Assembly (NCBI GenBank): GCA_963575645.1
Contig: OY754467.1
Coordinates: 37,445,108 to 37,509,107 of the forward strand
Origin: Xanthostigma xanthostigma
Lineage: Eukaryota; Arthropoda; Insecta; Raphidioptera; Raphidiidae
Direction of reading: 5' to 3'
Length of the DNA stretch: 64,000 nt
A program made the translations under genes and the position numbers. The stretch's first letter is position 1. Each line of letters begins with the position of its first letter. The notes under the pieces were generated by a model. It saw only the letters and a program-made list of their open reading frames with translations. It did no database searches and was not told where the DNA came from. This document shows positions 1-10,448 of the stretch, in pieces.

Positions 1-134
1 CCAACGCTATAGCAGCAATTTTTTTTCTCAATGTCACATTATCTAAATTATATTACTTGATAAAAAATAAAAGTTTAATTCCAGTTTTCTGAACGGAGAG
101 ATACGTAACTTCGAGTCGGTATCGCTGCTGTTAC

Positions 135-624
135 TAGGGTTACCAGATTGGCGGGACTTGGCTGGATTGTCCAGCAATTTTACACGTTGTCCAGTGTCCC
201 GGTTTTAGGCAAAATGTCCAGCTAAAAATAAAAAACATGCACCGCCAGAGCTAATAATTCGATTAAACTTTGAAGAAAACTGTACTAATTTTAAATCTTT
301 TCTAAATACAGAGAAAGGTTCTAAAATTATAAAGGCGGCTAAGGGAAATACTCAGTATATGTGGCAAAAAAGTGACTTGAAAGGTACCATTGACTGTTAG
401 ATTAAGCTACCTCTGTTTTTGTACCAATTTCAGCTGTTCAGCTCAATAGTTCATATTTTCGTTTTTCTTATAACAATAATACCTAAGTACATAGGTATTA
501 CTTAATTAAATGTCGTGTTTCGGTTGATTAATGCAGATTTTTATTTTGTCCAGCCTAAAATTCTTTGGTCCAGATATTTAAGAATATTGTCCAGAAATTT
601 TGATTTCCCAATCTGACAACCCTA
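135..624. mobile_element. Non-autonomous hAT-like element
   Basis: The ends are inverted repeats (TAGGGTTACCAGATTGG at the left; the right end read in reverse gives TAGGGTTGTCAGATTGG). The element is flanked by an imperfect 8-bp duplication, gctgttac at 127-134 and gctattac at 625-632 (7 of 8 match), which is the hAT signature. The 490-bp interior is AT-rich with several GTCCAG motifs near both ends and has no transposase reading frame, so it must have been moved in trans. It is distinct from, but similar in its ends to, the element at 24,853-25,372. Confidence 0.8.
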
Positions 625-677
625 GCTATTACCGTAATTACGGTAACTATGGTGACAATACCCGTGTCGTCGCGGTC

Positions 678-712
678 TGATTAGAACTCTTCAATAATTT
701 TATTTATTGATG
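678..712. repeat. Short remnant of the 6,642/42,037 retroelement family
   Basis: The sequence gtctgattagaactcttcaa followed directly by attttatttatt matches the left flank and the extreme right end of the element at 42,037-42,263 with the whole middle missing. It is best read as an internally deleted copy. Too short to prove. Confidence 0.4.
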
Positions 713-716
713 ACTC

Positions 717-1252
717 AAAGGACCCCGCACAAACCTTATAGGATTTGGTTCTCGATTAAATTGATCGAAAATGGTTTTATTTTATAGTTTAAAGGTCACT
801 AAGAAAAAGTGTTCATGGGCGCATAATCTAAAAACCAATAGATTTTTAGCTACAGATATGTTTAGCGAGATTTTAGATATAGGGATATCCATTGAATTCA
901 CAATCTTAAAAATCCTAAGCTCTAGAAATATGTTTTCGAATGCGCTGAATCCAAATATGACATTATTATTTTATACAGGGTGACACCTTCCAACATTACC
1001 TACCTAGTTTTCGACTATTTTTTTATTTATAAAAAAAAGTACAAAAGTTGAACATGGAACATGTTTGTAAATTCAATGGATATAACCTATATCTAAAATC
1101 TCGCTAAACATATCTGTAGATAAAAATCTCTTGGTTTTTAGGCTATGCACCCATAAACACTTTTTCTTAGTGACCTTTAAACTATAAAATAAAACCATTT
1201 TCCATCAATTTAACCGAGTACCAAATCCAATAAGGTTTGTACGGGGTTCTTT
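717..1252. mobile_element. Palindromic MITE, family A, copy 1
   Basis: Two long arms are inverted copies of each other: the left begins AAAGGACCCCGCACAAACC and the right, read in reverse, begins AAAGAACCCCGTACAAACC. Homology continues inward for about 180 bp per arm. The middle has no coding content; reading frames here are by-products of the arms. A second copy lies at 33,695-34,212 in the same orientation. Superfamily not assigned because no clear target duplication is visible. Confidence 0.7.
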
Positions 1253-1889
1253 AGGACTCTTTCCCGTTTCGTCAAAATCTGTATCATAAATAAAAACGAA
1301 ACAAACTTTGTATCCAAATTACGAACTACTTCTTCCACAGAATAGATGTGTTTGGTATATTAGTGCAGTGTAGATACCTTAATAATTTACAGTGGAAAGT
1401 GTTAGGTATATAATCCAAGGTTAGACTTTTGTATAACAAACGCAAGTGTCAAAAGTGTCTTTTAGACTGGAGGACGATACCAAACACATCTATTATATCA
1501 ATTATTTCTCAAACTCGCTTAAGAATCCATTTTCAAGAGATTTTAACGTTCGCCAGAACAGCAATGATTCAAGATGTTTGGACAGTCTGTATAGGTAAGC
1601 AACACAAAAGTATGTTTAAAATTGTAGGTCCAATTCGATTTCCGGTTTATAACTTATCGAAACGAGAGAGAAATGCTCTGAGCTGTTAAGCAGCCGTCGA
1701 TTTATTACATCAACGTGGTGATGCTCATCTTCTACGTCAGTGATTTTCAAACGTGTTTGTGCCATGACCCCCTTTCAATTTAAGTAAACGATATTTCAAT
1801 ATATACTAATTTTATGATAGAAGACTGTGGACCTATTTGCAAGCAGAGCTGGAGAATATCTTGTATCTAAGAGACGTTGTTTCGTATCT
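1253..1889. other. Unassigned intergenic DNA
   Basis: A 15-bp inverted pair (agatgtgtttggtat at about 1,346 and its complement at about 1,479) is the only structure I see. A reading frame of about 86 codons at 1,429-1,689 shows no recognisable motif and is probably not a gene. Near 1,738 the sequence CAGTGATTTTCAAAC resembles one end of the hAT at 58,606 but has no partner end. Confidence 0.4.
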
Positions 1890-2075
1890 TAGATTCTTTT
1901 TATTATGAAGAATATTTGGTACCTAATGGCGTTTTCGGCATCGAGAACTGCCCCGGGGCAGCCCGGTAACTATTTGTTTATTGTTTACATATAATAATTA
2001 TTTAAGCAATAGTTACCCATTCGACCTGCCCTGCCCCGGGGCAGTTCTCGATGCCAAAGACGCTCTAAGATACTT
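1890..2075. repeat. Inverted repeat with GC-rich core
   Basis: Arms at 1,928-1,975 and 2,008-2,062 are complementary and include gcatcgagaactgccccggg with its inverted partner; TCTTAGAT/TCTAAGATA flanks extend the pairing weakly. The arms are much richer in G+C than the surroundings. It is probably a small fold-back element. No target duplication was identified. Confidence 0.65.
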
Positions 2076-2137
2076 TTCAAGTAATTAAGATACTTATAAC
2101 AGGGAGTTTGAATACAACATTAAACTGGTCCTGATTG

Positions 2138-2222
2138 TATAAAAACTGTAATAATATGATCACATTCTAAGGGCATTGTCAAATCAAGTTTTTTACAATG
2201 TTTTTTTGCACCCAGCATTAAT
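2138..2222. repeat. Short dispersed repeat, copy 1
   Basis: The stretch containing tgtataaaaactgtaat and the following attctaag...cattgtc...acaatg is similar to 32,650-32,745, which keeps the same order of words. Family unknown. Confidence 0.45.
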
Positions 2223-2410
2223 ATTTTAAGAAGCTTGTATCTTGTTTTTTTAACTTCCCGCTTTAAAAAAAAAAAAAAAAAATTTTTTTTTTCAAAAATC
2301 GGGAAGTTATTGGTTTCACCCCGATTTTCGAAAATCGAGTTTTCGCCAGATCTCGACGTTTTGAGGTCCTAGGAAGCTATTGAAACTATTTTGGCGATGA
2401 TGTCCGTAGG

Positions 2411-2419
2411 GCTGTATGT

Positions 2420-2456
<37 letters not shown>
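2411..2456. repeat. GT/GTAT microsatellite
   Basis: Alternating gt repeats flanked on both sides by gtat units. Confidence 0.95.
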
Positions 2457-2674
2457 AACCTTTTATATCTTTTGAACGGAGTGTCGGACTGAAACGCGGT
2501 TTGCGGCATCTGACGTGATCTTGGTGAACTTAGACTTCCTGAAAATTTGAAACGATTCGGCCCAAAAAATTTTGAGAAATCTTAAAAAAACAAGTTTAAA
2601 AAATTTTTAAAAATTTGTTTTTGTAAAATATTTTCTAAACTACTAAACCGATTAATTCCAAAATCTAACCAGCT

Positions 2675-3850
2675 CTTCTCCTTAACAAACTGCGTCGATT
2701 TTCGCAAACCGCATCAAAATCGGTTCGTTTGTTCACGAGATACCGTGAACGAAAAAATAGTAAAAAAGTGTTTTTTTAAAATGATTCTTAAAATTGTTAT
2801 CAGATCGATTTTTTTGTAATAAATTACTTTCTTAGGCTAAAAAAACTGCGTCGATCGCCGCAAACCAGATCAAAATTGGTTCATTTGTTCATGAGATAAC
2901 GTGAACGAAATATTAGGAAAAAAGTAATTTTTTATAATTACTCGTAAAATTCTTATCAAATCGATTTTTTTGTAATAATTTACTTTCTTAGGTTAAAAAA
3001 ACTGCGTCGATCGCCGCAAACCAGATTAAAATTGGTTCATTTGTTCATAAGATAACGTGAACAAAAAATTAGGAAAAAAGTAATTTTTTATAATTACTCG
3101 TAATAATCTTATCAAATCGATTTTTTTGTAATAATTTACTTTCTTAGGTTAAAAAAACTGCGTCGATCGCCGCAAACCAGATTAAAATTGGTTCATTTGT
3201 TCATGAGATAACGTGAACGAAAAATTAGGAAAAAAGTAATTTTTTATAATTACTCGTAAAATTCTTATCAAATCGATTTTTTTGTAATAATTTACTTTCT
3301 TAGGTTAAAAAAACTGGGTCAATCGCCGCAAACCAGATTAAAATTGGTTCATTTGTTCATGAGATAACGTGAACGAAAAATTAGGAAAAAAGTAATTTTT
3401 TATAATTACTCGTAAAATTCTTATCAAATCGATTTTTTTGTAATAATTTACTTTCTTAGGTTAAAAGAACTGCGTCGATCGCCGCAAACCAGATTAAAAT
3501 TGGTTCATTTGTTCATGACATAACGTGAACGAAAAATTAGGAAAAAAGTAATTTTTTATAATTACTCGTAAAATTCTTATCAAATCGATTTTTTTGTAAT
3601 AATTTACTTTCTTAAGTTAAAAAAACTGCGTCGATCGCCGCAAACCGCATCAAAATCGGCTCATTTGTTCACGAGATATAGTGAACGAAAAATTTGTAAA
3701 AAAGTGTTTTTTTAAATTGCTCGTAAAATTCCTATGAGATCGATTTTTCTGTAATAAATTACTTTTTTAGGATAAAAAATTGCGTCGACTGCCGCAAATC
3801 GCATCAAAATCGGTTCATTTGTTCATGAGATTACGAAAATTTCGTAACAA
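2675..3850. repeat. 156-bp tandem repeat, about seven units
   Basis: The word ctta preceding the aaactgcgtcg motif recurs at 2,831, 2,987, 3,143, 3,299, 3,455 and 3,611, exactly 156 bp apart, with diverged units at about 2,675 and 3,767. The inner five units are nearly identical to one another while the outer two differ at many sites, the pattern expected from homogenisation of the array centre. Each unit contains gaacgaaaaattagg and tcaaatcgattttttt. Unit length is close to nucleosomal DNA. Confidence 0.9.
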
Positions 3851-4138
3851 AGTGTTTTTTTTTTGAGCTCGAAGAGCTAAAAAATAAACTTCTTGCTATA
3901 TTTTATATATTTTTGAGCGTTTTAAACTCGAAAATAGCGGGAAGTTACAGGGATGGCCTGCAGGGTCAAACTTTTTTTCAAATTTTTATCTTACTTTTTT
4001 TAAGAATCTGTTTGTAAGATATTCTAAATAAATATCTAGCTATGTACATTGTACTCGTTTGACATATAAAACATAGGTATCTGACGTAATTCTTAAATAA
4101 TTAAATACCTACTTTACCAACTATACGATTGGATCTAT

Positions 4139-4583
4139 TTAAGGTAGTACGAGCACCAAGGCAATTTTAAATAAAAGGCTTGATTTTTTTATATGAAGTT
4201 GGACTAAGTCTAAACCAATTCTGACAATTTTAGGAATAGGGGGGGTTGCCCGATTATTTAAATAAATAAATGACTTCAAAAGTAGGCATATTTAACATTG
4301 GCTTTATGTTTAAATTAAAGTTAAAACCTTAATAAATATTGAAAACAAAAAAAAACCCGTTGTGCCCGACTAATTAAAAAGATATTTAATCTTTTTAATT
4401 AGTCGGGCACAACGGGTTTTTTTTGTTTTCAATAATTTATTAAGGTTTTAACTTTAATTTAAATAGTTTTTTTTTTAGTTTCCACCGACTAGTTTTGGAG
4501 AAATCAATGAAAACATCTACCGAAATATTAAAAAAAAAACAAGCCTTCTATTTAAAGTTGCCTTGGTGCTCGTACTACCTTAA
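4139..4583. mobile_element. TTAA-flanked inverted-repeat element with nested hairpin
   Basis: TTAA occurs at 4,139-4,142 and 4,580-4,583. Inside, the left end GGTAGTACGAGCACCAAGG and its inverted copy form terminal repeats of about 40 bp. The centre (4,309-4,466) is a second, nearly perfect palindrome with arms of about 75 bp and a loop of only a few bases. TTAA flanks suggest a piggyBac-like mechanism, but the terminal bases are not the usual CCC, so this is tentative. Confidence 0.65.
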
Positions 4584-5757
4584 GGCAAAAAAATTAATAA
4601 AAAATGGACAAATCAATCGTGAGCTGAGAGCCGTGAAGCAGTATTTTTCTTAGGAAGGGGATTCAAAAACAAAATCCTGTTTTATCATCTTTTTGAAAAC
4701 AACGGTAATAATTTACAAAAATTTATCGCTAGAAATCTCTCGGAAAAATATTATATATTGTGACTTCTAAGACTAAATAAATAACCAAGTTTTATAATTT
4801 AAAAATAAACCCCGAAAGAATTCAAACAATAAAAAATGTATTATGTGAACGACGTGAACTCTTTGACTACGCACAAACTAATCGACTTCTGGCTTGTTTT
4901 TAGAGTCGATCAAAAATTTTAGGTCATGATGATTCATGGAAAAAAATGTACAGGAATGTAGTAAATCCCGTACGTATCAAAATATATTTTAATTTCTTGC
5001 GGTTTCTTTTAATTGAATTGCTTTATAGGCACATTATTACTACGACAAAACTTACCTCAAATATAGACGAAAATCCCAAAAATAATACCACAAAAATGTG
5101 TCACCTTCCATAAATTCCACAGATGTAACAATAAGAAGTAGATAACTAAAAAAAAAAAAAAAACAATCGCATTTGACTAAAAATAAGAACAAATATTTGC
5201 TCCTTGTATAAAAAGAGAAATCTTAAATAGGAAGGTTGCAAATTATTAAAATAATTATTATCCAAAATATATTTAAAAAAAACTTACCTTAATTAAACAA
5301 AAGTAATAACAGGTGCACAGAAAGTGAAAAGACATTATGATATTTGAAGTAACAAATGATTACTAAAGTATGGTAAACACATTTCATTGTAATGCATTTT
5401 GGAAGATACCACAACGATTGCAGGTAAATCCCGCTGATAACAAACAATTAAGGCACTTTGTGTAATGTCGTTAGTCATTTGTTTATTAGTTGTCAAGACG
5501 TACATCGTGTTGCAATTAAAATGTTCATTTTACCATTTTTTCAGAATTTTATATTTCAAAAATCAAACAGAAATAGTGTTCCCCAAAACAGCAGACATAG
5601 GTATATAGAGACAAGCTTTGTCAAAAATTTTGAAAATGAAGTGATAATCTGCTGTTTTACTGTAGCTACGCATAAAATATATCGTATATAGCTCGTGTGC
5701 AATTGTATTACAACTCGTGTGACTGATAAAATATAATCCCTTACGACATTAGGTATA
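4584..5757. other. Unassigned AT-rich DNA
   Basis: I see no gene, tRNA or clear repeat. Short frames such as 5,458-5,691 carry no recognisable domain. Confidence 0.4.
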
Positions 5758-5960
5758 AATATCTATATAAAAAAACGAAGTTCCCCGTAGCGTCTGTGTG
5801 TCTGAACGCGATAAACTCAAAAGAGCAATAAACGAGGAAGGTTTCTGTATATAATTTGTAAATATTTTGTACAAAATGGCTGAACTATGACAGGTGTTTT
5901 GCCAAAAAAAAAAAAACCTGTTTTCATATGCTTACATGGCTAACATTGGCCAAATCTTTA

Positions 5961-6474
5961 TGCCGGCACTTCACATGGCTGTTTGTATTTGTGTATTTGG
6001 CATATTTGGCAAACGATTACCAAGTGTGGACAGTCTATTTGACAAAGTGCTGGCCTTATTTGCCTATTTGACAAATAAGGCCAATACCAAATACGCGTTA
6101 CCGTGCGCTTGTCGGTTTTTCGACGCACATCAAAGGAGTCAAATAGGCAAATACGCAAATAACCCGTCCAAACAATGGCCATATTCAGAAGTGCACGCGC
6201 CGTGAACCTGTACGGACGTGCAGTATTTTTGTGTCTGTGCTGTGAGCGAGAACTGGAACAATTACTATTGAAAATGAATTGGGACAATGAAACAGTGCTA
6301 AAATTCCTGGAATTTTGAACCTTGCGTTCTGCTGCCAAATGTTTGCTATTTGACTGCCATGTGTGGATGGTTGTATTTGCCTCTATTTGCATGTTTGTCT
6401 TGAACGTCATATATTTTGCCAAATACAACAAACACCCAATAGCGAACACAAATAGCCATGTGAAGTTCCACCTT
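5961..6474. mobile_element. PIF/Harbinger-like MITE, copy 1
   Basis: Flanked by TTA at 5,958-5,960 and 6,475-6,477, the 3-bp target preferred by PIF/Harbinger elements. The ends share inverted GGCACTTCACATGGCTATTT-type sequence (this copy has slight changes). The interior holds several short inverted repeats (ggccttatttgcc ... ggcaaat). A 14-codon frame at 6,274-6,318 is described separately. A copy of 522 bp lies at 31,599-32,120, also flanked by TTA. Confidence 0.8.
6274..6318 (+). pseudogene. Mini-ORF resembling the start of a MADF/Myb-SANT-like protein
   Basis: The frame reads MNWDNETVLKFLEF then stop, 14 residues. The pattern W-x-x-E-x-x-x-x-F-L-E-x resembles the first helix of MADF/Myb-SANT-like domains in insect proteins. 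PIF/Harbinger elements commonly encode a second, Myb-like protein, so this may be the remnant of it in an internally deleted element. The identical peptide is kept in the second copy (31,913-31,957). At 14 residues chance resemblance cannot be excluded. Confidence 0.35.
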
Positions 6475-6641
6475 TAGATATACATCAAAACAATTTATAC
6501 TTTGACAGTTCTGCTGTGTTGACGGGAAGGTCAGTATAATATTTCCAGAAAAGTTTTGCACCGCGTGAATCTGATACGGGCCGCTAGTTTCAAATAAAAT
6601 GACGAGGCTGTTACATTTTTAAGTTGGGTTACTTGTGATCA

Positions 6642-6973
6642 AAACTTTGATTAACGTCTGAATAGAACAAATAGAATAGAATAGAACAAATAAATAAAAT
6701 TATCGACCAATTTTTTTAGACTATATATTAACAAAAATTATAAAATTATAATTCAATAGATGATTATTGATTTTTTATTAATATTTCGTTAACAAAAAAA
6801 AATTCAAACTATATTTCTATTAGAAAATAAGTAGATACTAATTAATTTTTATATTTTTTAGATTATTTCTGAAGAAGATGCAAATCCGGCCCGAAACGTC
6901 ATCTATTGAATTATGATTTTCTAATTTTTGTTAATATATAGTCTGAAAAAATTTGGTCGATAATTTTATTTAT
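6642..6973. mobile_element. Small retroelement with 13-bp target duplication and hammerhead-like motif, copy 1
   Basis: Flanked by ttacttgtgatca (6,629-6,641) and ttacttgtggtca (6,974-6,986), 12 of 13 matching. The element begins aaactttgattaacgtctga and ends gataattttatttat. Its two ends are inverted copies of each other over about 60 bp. Next to the right arm is CTGAAGAAGATGC...GAAACGTC (6,869-6,900). Long, variable target duplications argue for reverse transcription at the target rather than a cut-and-paste transposon. Penelope-like elements or retrozymes are possible classes; no protein is present to decide. Confidence 0.65.
6869..6900 (+). ncRNA. Hammerhead-core-like motif
   Basis: CTGAAGA (fits CUGANGA) is followed by A, a decayed stem (GATGC/GGCCC with loop aaatcc) and GAAACGTC. 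In this copy the stem pairs poorly, so activity is unlikely. It belongs to the motif set at 12,021, 12,266, 26,961, 42,131 and 53,521. Confidence 0.35.
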
Positions 6974-6986
6974 TTACTTGTGGTCA

Positions 6987-8199
6987 TTTGAAAAATAATT
7001 TTCAAAAAATCCCAAATACGTTTCAAATCGTTACTTCTCAATATTCTTACATCAGATCGTTAAAAATAGGTGATAGCATAGTTATCGGATCATGTATTGA
7101 AAAAAAAGGAAAGAATAAGGTATCTCGTTTTTTATATTCGATATTCGCGTAATCAGTTTGTCAGCTGCAATGAACCGTCTACAATTTCCACAATTCACGT
7201 CGTCTCATCCACGTTGTCTTCTCTTATCTTTTGACCCTCAACGTATTTTTTTTTCTTTTGCGTTTCGCATTTATCTTATCGGTTGCGTAGTCAACCAGTC
7301 ATTCATACGAAAGCATTTTCAATGTCTGCTGTTGACTAAAAATTCTAAAAACACCGAAGGTTATTCTACAAACTAATTTTCCAAGACTAATATCCGATTT
7401 CGACGAAATTATTTATCAATTTTGATAGTAACATACAAAAAAAATTAAAATACTTGTCTGAAATAGTTTTTGTACACTCATGACTTTGAGTAAATAACTT
7501 ATCAGACGATGTTTGGATGTTTTTTTTTATCAAATATTTCATGAATTGTGACGCATTAATTATTAGTTAGAAAAATCGTACAGGAGGCCCCCATTTAAAT
7601 TTGAAATTCTTATTATCATCGGATCGACCTAGCGATATATTGTAAATATAATTAAAATCAGTCCAGTAATTTTGACGTAATGTCCGAACAAACATTGACG
7701 GGCATAAAAAAAAATACATATATATTTTATTTATATACCTACTAGCTTTTGACCCACTGCTTTGCTCGCATTACCTAATATCGATTTTGAAAAGATATAG
7801 GGCTTGAAAATAGCCGAGTGTGTAGAGATGATGTTTCCATGACTTCTCTATTACAAGCTTATTACAAGCTATTACAAAATTTAGTCGTGTGTACAATTGA
7901 AGAGCAAAAAAAAAACAATTTTTTTAACAACCTAACTTGCAAAATTTTGGCGTTTGTTGTGGTGGGTGTCCGGACATTGGATATTAAAATGTACTAGATT
8001 TTTTAAAAAGTACTAGATTATTGCTTCAACGTACTAGCGTACAGAAAATGACAAAAAAGTACTAGATCTAGTACAATTGTACTAGACTGGCAACGCTGGC
8101 TTCCAGTTCTCAAACCTTACCCAAGAGTCATTACCAATTATATTTTCAGTGTAATATTAAAAAATAATAAATTGATAAAAACATAAGTGCACACTCCGG
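6987..8199. other. Unassigned DNA with old retroposon traces
   Basis: No gene. Near 7,560-7,790 phrases such as atcggatcgacctagcg, aaatcagtccagtaatttt and ctagcttttgacccactgct resemble decayed LINE 3' tails. At 7,985-8,095 the word gtactagat is repeated several times and the stretch ends in ctggcaacgctgg, which may be one end of a hAT-like element, but I found no partner. Confidence 0.4.
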
Positions 8200-8202
8200 T
8201 AA

Positions 8203-8268
8203 GTGCAGGCCGGGATCGAACCGCGGATCTCCGAGTATGAGACAGACGCGATGACCGTTATTCCACAA
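8203..8268 (-). pseudogene. tRNA-like sequence (SINE head or tRNA pseudogene)
   Basis: Read on the minus strand it has a recognisable B box (GGTTCGATCCCGG), an A-box-like GGTCATCGCG region and a loop around CTCATA. The acceptor stem does not pair and the T stem has a mismatch, so it is not a working tRNA. Confidence 0.45.
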
Positions 8269-8674
8269 GATCAATTATTACAAATGGTGCTATTTTTACA
8301 GTACAGCGATTAGTCTTATTCATGTTAACAGAATAGTTTTATTGATTAACATATACCATTTTCAATGTGTTTAATGATTGAAACGTTTTATTAACTGTAA
8401 TAAAATAATAAAATTGTCTATAACAATTAAAAAACTAAACGCGAGTCAATGAGTTCCAATAGATTTCTATTCTGATAGTAAACGAAGCGAATAAAAAATA
8501 TATATTAAGTCGACTCGTCAAGAATTGCGACCTGTAGAGCTCGGACTTACAAACGTACGTACAGACCAACAGACAGCTCCTGTCATCAATCAAAAACTGG
8601 TTCCATTTTAGAGAACAGAATCTCCCCTTTTTAAAAATCTACAACTTGAATCGATTTTTTTGCGGTATTAAGTA

Positions 8675-8857
8675 CAGTATAACCCCTCTAATCCGTCACC
8701 TTTGATCACCTATAGTCGGAACGCAGATTACACAGAGAAAAATACAGATTTACAGTAAAATAGACAATCTCTGAACTCAAAAATTACTGTAACCACTGAA
8801 AACTGCACAGTACAGTTCGGCTCGAGGAGCCGAGGGCGGACGAGAGGGATTCTACTG
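8675..8857. mobile_element. pogo/Tigger-like MITE
   Basis: TA flanks the element at 8,673-8,674 and 8,858-8,859. The ends CAGTATAACCCCTCTAATCCG and, inverted, CAGTAGAATCCCTCTCGTCC share most positions and begin with CAG, as pogo/Tigger ends do. It is 183 bp with no coding capacity. Confidence 0.7.
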
Positions 8858-8859
8858 TA

Positions 8860-9854
8860 CTTGTATAAGTGAAACTCAGCTTTGACGCGCAAAACGATAA
8901 TAGAGCACGTCATGCCGAAATCGTGGTGTCTACAATATTAAGACTTGGTGCTGGCCTCAAATAAGCCTATCTGTTGCGGTGGCTTTAAAAAAAAAAACTT
9001 TAGCCGGATAAATAAAATTTGGATTTGAGTGTTGCGATTATCATCAAAATCGGTCTAGCTGTTATCAGGTGATGCTGCTGGTACAAACAGACAAAAATAA
9101 TTGTGGAAACACGTTTTCTTCACTAATCTGTCATACAAAATACCAAAAAAACGAGAAACAAGAAAATGATATTTCCTCTTTTATATAGGTATTACTACTG
9201 ACTACTGAGTCGCAGTCACAAAATGAAATGTCTAGACGGAACATATCATGAAATGTCCAGTTTTTTTTTAACATACGGTTTATTGGCCAGTGGCCTCTAC
9301 ATCTTCTGACATAATCAGACATGTCAATACGTTCGGAAGAAGAAATGCCCGCAGTTATAACAGATTTAAAAATTGAAAAAGGAATGTACGTGACTATATT
9401 TCAAAAATTTAAATTTAATCTTTACTAAAAAGTATTTTGGAATTAACTACCACAACCATTATTTCAAAATTAATAAAAATAAAATACGTAATTGGACTAA
9501 TTTAACATTAAAAACTTTTGATTACCGCTGTTGTGTAAGGTCCAGGTTTGAATAGTTAAAGGTCATGTATTTATATTATAATTCTATACTGTAAAAGAAT
9601 TAATTATCACTGAAGCATAAATCAAAATTAAAAAAACCCAGTTTTATTGTGGGCCTCATCCCCTGCGTTATCATGAGGAACGTACGTGATCTATTTTTGC
9701 AGGTTTTTTTTTAACGGGAAACATTCGAATAAAAATTTAAAACGATACTTGACTGCCTTCTGTACAATTTACTTATATACGACATAGATACTATATTATT
9801 TTTAAGCAGTATGTTTTAAATAAAAAAAGTTTTTAAATGTTTTATACACTATTG
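8860..9854. other. Unassigned AT-rich DNA
   Basis: A phrase tcatcaaaatcggtctagctg near 9,040 resembles a LINE 3' tail. Nothing else can be supported. Confidence 0.35.
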
Positions 9855-10020
9855 GATAACTAACAGTTAATTCCGGCGTTGCCCGTGCCCCCTTAATATA
9901 TAGCCTAAACAACTCCTAGAGTAACGTTCTATACAGCCGTGAAAAACAAACTGAAATCTGTTCAGCAGTTTTCAAGTTTACCGCGAACATATACAGACAG
10001 ACAAACACAAGCGAGAAAAG
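9855..10020 (+). mobile_element. LINE 3'-tail fragment
   Basis: The order gcgttgcccgtgccccctta, gaaatctgttcagcagtttt and cagacagacaaaca is the pattern of decayed insect LINE 3' ends (probably RTE or related). It has no coding sequence and no visible target duplication. Confidence 0.4.
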
Positions 10021-10043
10021 AACTATGTATAACTTTATTGTAA

Positions 10044-10448
10044 TCATATACTTTTATTCTATACTGAGCATAGGAATAAAATCGCATTCGAACCATTAGG
10101 TGCAAACATATACTTCTGACTTTTTTAAGCCGTAAGCACTGCCGTATCCAGGAGGGCAAAACAAGCACGGGGGATCCGGCTTAAGAAATTTCTAATTTTC
10201 CCCCTCCTGGGCCAAAATCGGGTACGCCCATGTTAACATCATAGAAAAAGACAGTTTTTGAAACAAAGATACTTTATTCAGATTGAATGCAAGTACATCA
10301 ACCAATCCTATCATCGGAGAAATCAAGGAATTGCATCGCAGAAAGAGACGCAGATATATTTTCAATACACTTGGTTGCCTTCACTCACCGCACATTGAGT
10401 AGATAGACAATGATTCATATAGTAATTTATTAAATATATGATTGTAAT
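10044..10448 (+). repeat. Dispersed repeat family C, copy 1
   Basis: About 400 bp shared with 25,995-26,402 (opposite strand) and, without the central part, with 28,164-28,472. Shared words include gcataggaataaaat, cctatcatcggagaaa and gacaatgattcatatag. The central part, from gtatccaggagggcaaaac to cccctcctgggcc (about 10,143-10,232), is inverted-repeat-like and is replaced by other sequence in copy 3, so it may be a nested insertion. Confidence 0.75.

Larger units (their letters stand above)
2252..3946. mobile_element. AACTTCCCGC-ended repeat unit carrying a 156-bp satellite
   Basis: The unit begins AACTTCCCGC (2,252-2,261) and ends with the inverted GCGGGAAGTT (3,937-3,946). A homopolymer A/T hairpin follows the left end, then a GT/GTAT microsatellite, then about seven 156-bp tandem units, then a tail near the right end. 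No protein is encoded. Tandem units inside a short non-autonomous element are known for some Helitron-like and MITE-like families, but Helitron hallmarks (TC...CTRR end) are not visible, so I leave the class open. Confidence 0.55.
5758..6592 (+). mobile_element. RTE-like retroposon tail interrupted by a MITE
   Basis: The left part (aacgaagttccccgtagcg ... gaacgcgataaactcaaaag ... gaggaaggtttctgtata) and the right part (gcaccgcgtgaatc ... gggccgctagt) look like the two halves of one short LINE/SINE 3' unit of the kind that ends GGCCGCTAGT in many insects. They are separated by the TTA-flanked element at 5,961-6,474. The family assignment rests on recognition of the tail only. A similar ending, cgggccgctagt, is found near 44,925. 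Confidence 0.55.

Noticed and set aside
2675-3850. CRISPR array
   Set aside because: The units are 156 bp and contiguous with no unique spacers; the context is eukaryotic.
5894-6561. Frames of 103 and 163 codons on opposite strands
   Set aside because: They lie inside the TTA-flanked MITE and recur with changes in the second copy; there is no domain and no conserved frame.
8203-8268. Functional tRNA gene
   Set aside because: The acceptor stem does not pair and the T stem is mismatched.
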